DNA of 64,000 nucleotides from NCBI GenBank assembly GCA_965227455.1, contig OZ245752.1, positions 1,984,001 through 2,048,000 on the forward strand, given 5' to 3'. Positions 57,971 to 64,000 of the stretch are shown here, piece after piece (position 1 is the first letter of the stretch; every line of letters starts with the position of its first letter). The DNA comes from JABDIP01 sp965227455. Lineage in GTDB: Bacteria; Pseudomonadota; Alphaproteobacteria; DSM-16000; Inquilinaceae. The notes under the pieces are model-generated. The model was given only the letters and a program-made list of their open reading frames with translations. It searched no databases and had not been told where the DNA came from. Position numbers and translations under genes: made by a program.

Positions 57971-58492
57971 CTATTCCGCCAGCACGTTGTTCGTGCGGCC
58001 GTAGATCAACTCATCCACGCCTTCCGCGAAGATGTCGCCATTGTCGGCGACGCGCAGATCGAATTTCGGCAGGCTCTGATTGGCCATGCCGAAGATCTGC
58101 TGGCCTTCCATCTCGACGTCGAAGCGCGAGTAATGGCCGGGGCAGTTGAGGGTCCGGTCGGCGCCGTTGTAGAGCAGCGGATAGCCCTTGTGCGGGCACA
58201 GCACTGAATAGGCGACGATGTCGCCGGAGGGTCCTGCGCCGCCGGGCACGGACCGGCCGAGCTTCACCAGCACGCCCGGCGAGTCGGCGTCGGGATAGGC
58301 GATGTCCATGGGGATGTTGTCGCTGAGCTCGCTGATATTGGCGAGCCGGTTGGACGGGTAATCGACCCGTGCCCGCGCCTCAGCGGGAGTCTGTGACGCC
58401 ACCGCCGCAGCCGCGACGCCGGCCGTCGCCACGACCCCTCCGCGCAGGAATTGACGCCGGCCGACCTCCACAAGCCGATCGCATTTTGGCAT
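57971..58492 (-). CDS. aioB: Arsenite oxidase Rieske subunit AioB
   Basis: A 173-residue Rieske protein and the electron-transfer partner of AioA. A Tat signal (GRRQFLRGG followed by a hydrophobic Ala/Val stretch) directs export. The [2Fe-2S] ligands are in CPHKGY and CPGHYS (CxH...CxxH). In Rieske proteins with a disulfide, Cys would replace the Tyr of CPHKGY and the Gly of CPGH; both are missing here, as reported for the Rhizobium NT-26 enzyme, which lacks the bridge. GGGAGG precedes ATG 58492. Confidence 0.94.
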   Translation of the reverse strand: MPKCDRLVEVGRRQFLRGGVVATAGVAAAAVASQTPAEARARVDYPSNRLANISELSDNIPMDIAYPDADSPGVLVKLGRSVPGGAGPSGDIVAYSVLCPHKGYPLLYNGADRTLNCPGHYSRFDVEMEGQQIFGMANQSLPKFDLRVADNGDIFAEGVDELIYGRTNNVLAE

Positions 58493-58577
58493 GACACCCC
58501 TCCCTTTATGTCAGCAATACTGCCACTAATTTTTACGGTTTTATTGCAATTGAAAGCTCGAATTCGCAGGAACTTTG

Positions 58578-58599
58578 ATGGTTAACGATCATTAACCAT
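58578..58599. promoter_or_regulatory. Palindrome upstream of aioB
   Basis: ATGGTTAA and TTAACCAT flank a 6-bp near-symmetric centre (CGATCA), giving a 22-bp dyad about 85 bp before the aioB start, in an AT-rich intergenic region. It is a candidate regulator site. I do not see a correctly spaced sigma-54 element, although sigma-54 control of aio genes is known elsewhere. Confidence 0.5.
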
Positions 58600-58771
58600 A
58601 ATTTCATTTGTGGAAAGCCTCGGAAGGGCACGCTTCGAGGCGCGATTTCTTGCGAGCCTTTGGACGAGTTCTGCTGCGATGCGGGAACTGCGCCATGTCG
58701 GCTTCGCAGATGCCCGGCTGATCGCGGCAACAGCCATTTCGATTCAGAAAGTTAGGCTAAGGCCTGTCCAG

Positions 58772-59185
58772 CTACGTCGAATGCTGCGCCGCGTCATGCA
58801 GGCGCTCGTCGAGTTCCACCTGATAGGCGGTGGCAAGCGCGTTCGTCTCGCTGGCCATGGCGACCACGGCAAGCAGCTCGCCGAGCATCGCCTCGGTCAT
58901 GCCGGCCTTACGGGCGCCGGCGATGTGGGAGTTGATGCAGTAGTCGCAGCCATTGGCGATGCTGACGGCGACGTAGAGCATCTCCTTTGTCGCCGGATCG
59001 AGCGCGCCTGGTGCCATCACGTGCTTCAGGCTCTCCCAGGTGCGCTGCAAAGTCTCGGGATGCTGGGCCAGCGCCTTCCAGAAATTGTTGACCCAGTCGA
59101 CCCTGCGGGTCGCCATGATGTCGTCGTAGACCGCCCGCACCTCGGGCGTTGCATCCTCGTACTCCACCAACCGGCTGATCGGCAT
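58772..59185 (-). CDS. AhpD-like carboxymuconolactone decarboxylase family protein
   Basis: A 137-residue helical protein of the AhpD/CMD fold. The signature CDYCINSHIAGARKAGMT near residues 80-97 contains the CxxC-x2-3-H that gives alkylhydroperoxidase-like peroxidase activity in related proteins. It lies upstream of aioBA on the same strand, with a 279-bp gap containing the palindrome. A link with arsenite oxidation is possible but not shown; the strong AGGGGGG site suggests good expression. Confidence 0.85.
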   Translation of the reverse strand: MPISRLVEYEDATPEVRAVYDDIMATRRVDWVNNFWKALAQHPETLQRTWESLKHVMAPGALDPATKEMLYVAVSIANGCDYCINSHIAGARKAGMTEAMLGELLAVVAMASETNALATAYQVELDERLHDAAQHST

Positions 59186-59258
59186 GGCGCCCCCCTCTGC
59201 ATCCGATGATCCCCGGTCATAGCAGAACGCGGTCCCGAGACCGAATGCCGAACGCGAA

Positions 59259-59290
59259 GGGCCGCCCCAACCCGGAGGTCGGGGCGGCCC
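59259..59290. terminator. GC-rich hairpin between the proline-rich and AhpD-like genes
   Basis: GGGCCGCCCC (59259-59268) pairs with GGGGCGGCCC (59281-59290) over a 12-nt loop. It is about 30 bp after the stop of the proline-rich gene and before the AhpD-like gene, and would end the protease operon transcript. No U-tract is seen. Confidence 0.5.
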
Positions 59291-59320
59291 GGCCCGTCGC
59301 CAGGGGCAGTCCGGCAGCGG

Positions 59321-59884
59321 TCAGGTCTTGCGGGGAGCCGACCGCGAGGCCGCCTTGGCGCGGGCTTTGCGCTTGGGTTTCTCAGCGATCAGCGACTCCG
59401 ACGGTTCGGGGATCGCGGCTTCCAACTCTTCGATCGGCGGCGGGCCGAGATCGTCGCCGACCGCGGGCGGTTCCGCCAGACCGAGCACGTCGAGCGGCGG
59501 CGGCGCCATGTCGATTCCCGGTGCCGCGGATTGGCCTTGCAGGGCTTCCAGCGGCGGCGGCGGGGGTTCGGAGGCCGATCCGACCTCGGCGAGCCCCATC
59601 TCGCTCAAGGCCGGCGGCTCGTGTGACATGGACGGGCCGTCATCGGCCAGCCCCAACTCGGTCAGCGAGGGCGGTCCGGGTTCCGCTGCTGCAACCGTCG
59701 TCGTTGTCGGCCCGAGGTGTTCGGGCGGCGGCATGACCACCGGTTCGGTCGGCACGGCCGCGGGCTGCGGCACATAGTCGACCATCGGCGGCGGTGGGGG
59801 TTCGACCGCCGGCTGCGGCTGGGCGGTCTGCGACACCGATACCCCCTCGCCGACCGGCACCTTGATATTGATCTCCAGATTCAT
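59321..59884 (-). CDS. Proline-rich repeat protein in the protease locus
   Basis: A 187-residue low-complexity protein. After a structured N-terminal strand (MNLEINIKVPVGEGVSVSQ) it contains proline tracts and four related short units: LTELGLADDGP, LSEMGLAEVGS, LEALQGQSA and LDVLGLAEPP, each preceded by a PP-rich spacer, followed by a basic C-terminus (KPKRKARAKAASRS). The units look like short linear binding motifs on a flexible chain. No signal peptide is seen. I do not recognise it. It lies downstream of the 73-residue domain protein, and a GGGAGCC site precedes ATG 59884. Confidence 0.6.
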   Translation of the reverse strand: MNLEINIKVPVGEGVSVSQTAQPQPAVEPPPPPMVDYVPQPAAVPTEPVVMPPPEHLGPTTTTVAAAEPGPPSLTELGLADDGPSMSHEPPALSEMGLAEVGSASEPPPPPLEALQGQSAAPGIDMAPPPLDVLGLAEPPAVGDDLGPPPIEELEAAIPEPSESLIAEKPKRKARAKAASRSAPRKT

Positions 59885-59971
59885 GATTTCCGGCTCCCTT
59901 CTCGATTGGGCATTGCGCTGGACGCGGCGGATCCGGCGGAGGTGCTGCACCCCCGCCGGAAGCTCGCCGGA

Positions 59972-60193
59972 TCACAGCATCAAGGCCCGCTCGATCTCGT
60001 TGCCCTGCAGGAAGACGTTGACGTTGCGGCCATGCGCCTTGGCCGCGGACAGCAGCTCGGCGATGTTGTTCACCGCGTCGGCGGAACCCGACTTGATCCG
60101 CTTCCAGCCCGAGACTCCGACGAACATCGCCCAGACCGACTGCGCCCCGTGGGTCGCATAGACGTACTGGACGGACAGATTGTTGTTCCACAT
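59972..60193 (-). CDS. Stand-alone copy of the protease C-terminal domain
   Basis: A 73-residue protein homologous to residues about 488-559 of the adjacent subtilisin-like protease: by eye roughly 26 identities over about 63 positions, including NN, Q, AQ, WA, GW, RI and AD. The shared spacing of W, Y and G residues shows a common fold. No signal peptide or membrane segment. It probably binds the same partner as the protease tail, or the protease itself. GGAG precedes the ATG. The gene is separated from the protease gene by a perfect 11-bp hairpin. Confidence 0.7.
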   Translation of the reverse strand: MWNNNLSVQYVYATHGAQSVWAMFVGVSGWKRIKSGSADAVNNIAELLSAAKAHGRNVNVFLQGNEIERALML

Positions 60194-60213
60194 AAGGCTT
60201 ACTCCGTTCTTGG

Positions 60214-60239
60214 CGGAGGGCCGGCCGACCGGCCCTCCG
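60214..60239. terminator. Perfect hairpin between the protease and stand-alone domain genes
   Basis: CGGAGGGCCGG-CCGA-CCGGCCCTCCG is an 11-bp perfect stem with a 4-nt loop, just after the protease stop codon and before the small domain gene. It may attenuate or stabilise the message so that the small protein is made at a different level. Confidence 0.55.
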
Positions 60240-60257
60240 ATGTGAGGACCCGCTGCG

Positions 60258-61937
60258 TCAGCGCTGGACGACGTAGTACAGGTAGGTGCCGTCGATATAG
60301 GCGTTGACCTTGCCGCCGGAGCCCTGGGCCTGGCAGCAGAGCTGGAAGACGTTGGATACGCCGTCCGCCTGGCCGTCGCGAATGCGACGCCAGCCGATGC
60401 CCGTCAGATAGGCCCACGCCCCCTGCGCGGAATACAGGGCGTAGGTGTGCTGGATCGCGACATTGTTGACCCAGGTCTTCAACGCCGCCGGGATCAGCTG
60501 CTTCAGGTTCGGCCGGTTGCCGATCCGCTGCGAGACCGGACGCGACGGCGCCGCCTGCTGCGGCGAGCCGGTGGTGCGCAGCAGGCTGCGGGCCCTCCAG
60601 GAGGTGAGCAGCGGCATGTTCTTCGCCTTCAGCACACCCTGGGTGCAGGCCAGCGCACCGGTGACGATCGGCGAGGCGCTGGAGGTCCCGCTGAATGTGT
60701 CCGTGTACCAGCGGTTGATGTCGCCGCCGCCTTGCAGATCGCCATAGCCGGTCGTGGTCACTTCCCAGCCCCAGCCCTGACAATCGACCCTGGCACCCCA
60801 GTTGGAGAAGCCGCATCGGGCGCGATCGACATAGGGCTGGTTCCACGGGCTGGTGAAGCGGCCATGGGTGCCGCTGGGCGGATCGCCGGCGCCGACGAAG
60901 ACGGCACCGCATTGCGGGTTGGTCAACCGGAACGGGTTGCGCCAGCTGGCGGGGAAGCCGGTCCCGGGCGTGTCGTAGATCGCCGCGTCCAGGTTCTCCC
61001 AGCCATTGCCGGCCGCCTCGACGACGATGATGCCCTTGTTCACCGCATAGCGGATGGCGGAGAAATCATCCGGCCACCATTCGATGCCGATGAACCCCTG
61101 CTGGCCGCCACCGCCGCCGTTCGGCCCGCGCCGATGGATCTCCAGCAGGATGATGTCGCCGGCCGACAGATTGTCGGCGGCGCATTTGATGGCCGTGGCC
61201 GTGGCCTGGGTGGCGAAGGACGAGGCACCCACACGCGCGTCCGGCGAGATGCCGGTCACGCCGAAGCTGTTACGGTCGCCGCCGATCTCGCCTATGACGG
61301 CCGTGCCGTGATTGGTGTTGCCGACGCTGGCGCCGCAGACCATGCCGAGGGAATTCTGCAGCAAATCCTCATGGGCGAAGTTCCACGCCCATTCGCAGTC
61401 GATGACCTTGATGTTGGCGCCGCCGCCGCCGGGCTGCGACCAGGCATAGGCCGCCTCGATACCGACCGGCGCCGCTTCCAGATAATCCTGGCGGCTGGTG
61501 AAATTCGGGGTTACCGCCGGCGCCGTGTGGACATCCGGCTCCATGTCGTTGAGGAGAGGCTCGCGGTCCATCACCAGGGTGGCAGGCTCCGCCGGTGGCT
61601 TGACGTAGGCGCCGGCCACCGCGCCGGTTGCGTTCAACCGGTCGGCAATCGCCTGCATGCGGTCTTCCGGAGCATCGACCTGGTAATAGAGCGACAGGTC
61701 GCCCTCCTCGGCCGCTTCCATCTCCAGCGAACCGGTCGGCGCGCTGGCCGCCTGGCCGAAGAGCGGCGCCATCGACACGCCCTCATCGGCAAGAACCTTT
61801 TGCAGATCGTCGATCGGAGCGCCGGAGGCCGAGGCGACGCCCTGGTCGGTCACCTGAAGCTCGGCCTCGGGCTTGGTGACAACGATGAGTTCCGGCTTTC
61901 CTTGAATCGTGGATCCCGTGGACGGATCATTCGGCAT
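60258..61937 (-). CDS. Subtilisin-family (S8) serine protease with a C-terminal accessory domain
   Basis: A 559-residue protease. The catalytic residues are Asp in VIDCEWAW (near residue 178), His in GNTNHGTAVIGE (near 208) and Ser in FSGTSSASPIV (near 416), with the oxyanion Asn in VVEAAGNGWEN. The N-terminal 150 residues look like a propeptide or adaptor rather than a standard secretion signal; none is visible. The last 70 residues form a domain repeated as a separate 73-residue protein. ATG 61937 has good spacing from AAAGGAG; an ATG 6 nt upstream is also in frame. A sigma-70-like promoter lies upstream. Confidence 0.85.
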   Translation of the reverse strand: MPNDPSTGSTIQGKPELIVVTKPEAELQVTDQGVASASGAPIDDLQKVLADEGVSMAPLFGQAASAPTGSLEMEAAEEGDLSLYYQVDAPEDRMQAIADRLNATGAVAGAYVKPPAEPATLVMDREPLLNDMEPDVHTAPAVTPNFTSRQDYLEAAPVGIEAAYAWSQPGGGGANIKVIDCEWAWNFAHEDLLQNSLGMVCGASVGNTNHGTAVIGEIGGDRNSFGVTGISPDARVGASSFATQATATAIKCAADNLSAGDIILLEIHRRGPNGGGGGQQGFIGIEWWPDDFSAIRYAVNKGIIVVEAAGNGWENLDAAIYDTPGTGFPASWRNPFRLTNPQCGAVFVGAGDPPSGTHGRFTSPWNQPYVDRARCGFSNWGARVDCQGWGWEVTTTGYGDLQGGGDINRWYTDTFSGTSSASPIVTGALACTQGVLKAKNMPLLTSWRARSLLRTTGSPQQAAPSRPVSQRIGNRPNLKQLIPAALKTWVNNVAIQHTYALYSAQGAWAYLTGIGWRRIRDGQADGVSNVFQLCCQAQGSGGKVNAYIDGTYLYYVVQR

Positions 61938-62137
61938 AGTCATGACTCCTTTGCGCGCCGGCGGATGCCGGCGCTGTTCGAACATCTCAGGATGGGAAGG
62001 AGCGGCGCACCTCTTCCGGTTGCAACCCGGCATTGGGCGCGCACTTTTCTTGAGCCTGCCGAACCACCCGAATTGCTAGTTCGGATAGTCGGTTAGACCA
62101 ACAAATAGATAGTTAAGTAGCTTTCTTATAAAATTTG

Positions 62138-62166
62138 ATATTAATCCTAATAATACTGAAAGTCAA
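62138..62166 (-). promoter_or_regulatory. Sigma-70-type promoter for the protease operon
   Basis: TTGACT (62166-62161), a 17-nt spacer and TAATAT (62143-62138) occur in an AT-rich patch 200 bp upstream of the protease gene, implying a leader of about 190 nt. I see nothing else in the 344-bp gap (61938-62281) between the ClpA-like gene and the protease. Confidence 0.6.
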
Positions 62167-62281
62167 CCAGAAATTGCGCCGTCGCGAAAGGATCATGCGC
62201 GTCCGCGATCTGGAATTGCCGACCTGAACCGATGGCAAGAATCGCGGTCGATCGGACCGCTGCACCGCCCTTTCTCGGAGG

Positions 62282-64000
62282 TCAGGCCTTGCGGTGCCTG
62301 GGCGTCCTGGCGCGGCGCTCGAAGCGGAATGACAGCGGGTGGCCCGCCGAGACGGTGACATGTCCGCCGGCCTCAAGGCGGCCGAACAGGACTTCCTCGG
62401 CCAGGGGCGCCTGGATATGGGATTCGATCAGGCGGGCCAGCGGCCGCGCGCCCTGCAGGGGATCCTGTCCGACACTCGCCAGCCAGGCACGGGCGGCGTC
62501 CGTCAGCGTGATGGTGACGCCATGCCCGGCAAGCTGGTCTGCGATACGGCCCATCTCCTTTGCGACGATGCGCCGCATCGCGGCCGGCCCCAAGGGCCCG
62601 AATGCGACAACCGCATCCAGCCGGTTGCGGAATTCCGGCGGAAACAGCCGGGCAATGGCGGCGCTGTCCTCTCCCGTCCGCGCATCGCGGGCGAAGCCCA
62701 CCGGGGGCCGCGCTGAGTCCCGGGCGCCGGCATTGCTGGTCATGATGACGATGGTGTTCCGGAAGTCGCAGACCGTGCCGGAGGACTCCGTCAGCCGGCC
62801 GGCATCCATCACCTGCAGCAGGATGTTGAAGAGATCGGGATGCGCCTTCTCGATCTCGTCCAGCAGCAGCACGCAACGTGGCGTGCGGCCGACCGCCTCG
62901 GTCAACAGCCCGCCCCGGTCGAACCCAACATAGCCGGGCGGCGCGCCGATCAACCGGCTGACCGCATGCGGCTCCATGTATTCCGACATGTCGAACCGGT
63001 GCAGCGGGATCGCCAAGGTGGCGGCAAGCTGGCGCGCCATCTCGGTCTTGCCGACGCCGGTCGGGCCGGCGAAGAGATAGCTGCCCACCGGCTTGTCCGG
63101 CTCGCGCAGTCCGGACCGGGCGACCTTCACCGCGGCGACCAGGGTCTCGATGGCGCGGTCCTGGCCGAACACGACCCGCGCCAGGTCGCGGTCGAGGCGT
63201 TCCAGGGCCGCCCGCTCGTCTCGGCCAATCTGGGCGGGCGGAATACCGGCGATGTCCGCGAGCACCGCCTCGATGTGCCGGGCGCCGATCCGGGGTCGCC
63301 CGGAGGTCCGGCCGGTGGGGCGCAGACGGGCGCCGGCCTCGTCGATCAAATCGATCGCCTTGTCCGGCAGGCGGCGATCGCCGACATGGCGGTCGGCCAA
63401 TTGCGCCGCCGATTGCAGCGCCCGGTCGCTGTAGCGGACCTGATGGAAGGATTCGTATTCGGTCTTCAGGCCGCGCAGCATTCCGACGGTATCGGCCACC
63501 GAGGGTTCGACCACATCGATCGTCTGGAAGCGACGGGCCAGGGCATGGTCCCGGGCGAAAACCCGGCGATGCTCGTCTCGGGTGGTGGCCCCGATGCATC
63601 TGAGCGAACCGCTCTGCAGCGCCGGTTTCAGAAGGTTGGCGGCGTCCGTCGCGCCCTCCGACCCGGCGCCGGCCCCGACCAGCAGATGGATCTCGTCGAT
63701 GAACAGGATGGCGCCGGGCACGGCCTGCAGGCCTTCGACCACCGCCTTGAGCCGCTCTTCGAAGTCGCCCCGATACCGGGTGCCGGCGACCAGTGCGCCC
63801 ATGTCCAGGGCATAGATCGTCGCCTCGGCCAGCGGTGGAGGTGCTGCGCCGTCCACGATGCGCCGCGCCAGGCCCTCGGCGATCGCCGTCTTGCCGACGC
63901 CGGGATCGCCGATCAGCAGCGCGTTGCCCTTGCGGCGGCGGCAGAGGACCAGCGCGGTGCGCGCGACCTCCTCGGCCCGGCCCACCAGCGGTCCGATGCG
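62282..64000 (-). CDS. ClpA-type AAA+ unfoldase (partial, N-terminus beyond window)
   Basis: At least 572 residues of a two-ring Hsp100 unfoldase. Both nucleotide-binding domains are present: D1 with GDPGVGKTAIAEGLA and LFIDEIHLLVGAG, D2 with GPTGVGKTEMARQLA and LLLDEIEKAHPD. There is no ClpB-style middle coiled coil between them, which makes it ClpA-like. A VGF tripeptide occupies the position of the ClpP-docking IGL/IGF loop, in RPPVGFARDA, so it may feed a ClpP-type peptidase. The gene lies upstream of the S8 protease on the same strand. The N-domain is not in the window. Confidence 0.85.
   Translation of the reverse strand, partial: RIGPLVGRAEEVARTALVLCRRRKGNALLIGDPGVGKTAIAEGLARRIVDGAAPPPLAEATIYALDMGALVAGTRYRGDFEERLKAVVEGLQAVPGAILFIDEIHLLVGAGAGSEGATDAANLLKPALQSGSLRCIGATTRDEHRRVFARDHALARRFQTIDVVEPSVADTVGMLRGLKTEYESFHQVRYSDRALQSAAQLADRHVGDRRLPDKAIDLIDEAGARLRPTGRTSGRPRIGARHIEAVLADIAGIPPAQIGRDERAALERLDRDLARVVFGQDRAIETLVAAVKVARSGLREPDKPVGSYLFAGPTGVGKTEMARQLAATLAIPLHRFDMSEYMEPHAVSRLIGAPPGYVGFDRGGLLTEAVGRTPRCVLLLDEIEKAHPDLFNILLQVMDAGRLTESSGTVCDFRNTIVIMTSNAGARDSARPPVGFARDARTGEDSAAIARLFPPEFRNRLDAVVAFGPLGPAAMRRIVAKEMGRIADQLAGHGVTITLTDAARAWLASVGQDPLQGARPLARLIESHIQAPLAEEVLFGRLEAGGHVTVSAGHPLSFRFERRARTPRHRKA

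Noticed and set aside
58500..58530. Sigma-54 promoter upstream of aioB (TGGCAGTATTGCT)
   Set aside because: The GG-GC spacing is 7 nt instead of 10, so it does not fit -24/-12 geometry.

Overview
The window is a dense, high-GC stretch of chromosome, most plausibly from an alphaproteobacterium of the Rhodospirillales type. Supporting signs are an RpoH heat-shock sigma factor with a CTTGAAAA/CCCATCTA-type promoter, a DUF465 protein, Thermus/Rickettsia-type isocitrate dehydrogenase, an alphaproteobacterial-style arsenite oxidase (AioBA) without the Rieske disulfide, and a cobalamin riboswitch ahead of hupE. No rRNA, ordinary tRNA, CRISPR array, prophage or transposase gene is visible. All starts and families were assigned by eye; no database search was run.

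Layout. 1-4.9 kb: the ATPase pair of an oligopeptide-type ABC importer (left one cut by the window edge), a divergent GntR regulator, small membrane proteins, and a methyltransferase coupled to a zincin-like peptidase. 5.1-16.4 kb: an SPW-repeat membrane protein with a possible pseudoknot leader, a TauE/SafE permease, a P-loop kinase, rpoH, cytochrome b561, dienelactone hydrolase, nhaA, icd, an OxyR-like regulator lacking the peroxidatic cysteine, and an ArsR/AHSA1/DUF899 group. 16.6-22.3 kb: two phosphate transporters (PiT and Na/Pi-PhoU), a histone-H1-like Lys/Ala protein, SRPBCC and DUF1493 proteins. 22.3-26.0 kb: a LysR regulator divergent from a cupredoxin-like protein, a flavin disulfide reductase and a TVP38 membrane protein.

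26.2-32.3 kb: a complete dipeptide-type ABC operon in which the second permease and first ATPase are fused. It is flanked on both sides by copies of a ~182-bp palindromic MITE-like repeat. 32.3-37.5 kb: a dimethylglycine/sarcosine dehydrogenase-like protein and a KefC/KefF potassium efflux pair.

37.5-44.1 kb is the most remarkable region: a complete RNA-repair locus. On the minus strand a sigma-54 promoter precedes rsr (Ro60/TROVE protein), two Y-RNA genes, rtcB, a SUKH-like protein and rtcA; the activator rtcR is divergent. The first Y RNA carries a circularly permuted tRNA mimic with a 7-bp acceptor stem, T arm, D arm and an encoded discriminator-CCA. The second is a minimal 65-nt Y module. 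Together they should sense RNA damage (RtcR), handle damaged or misfolded RNA (Ro60 with Y RNA tether) and reseal or end-modify RNA (RtcB, RtcA).

44.1-53.7 kb: hupE under a cobalamin riboswitch, a 921-residue orphan periplasmic protein, a YcaQ-like glycosylase, an AraC/GyrI regulator, an ATP-grasp protein, and a tautomerase/NTF2-like/GST group facing an HxlR regulator. 53.8-59.2 kb: a palindromic repeat, an apparently inserted lower-GC segment bounded by ~30-bp direct repeats (one of them the 3' end of aioA), aioBA and an AhpD-like protein. 59.3-64 kb: a ClpA-type unfoldase (cut by the right edge), a subtilisin-family protease, a 73-residue protein homologous to the protease's C-terminal domain, and a proline-rich repeat protein. 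This may be a small, poorly described proteolytic system.
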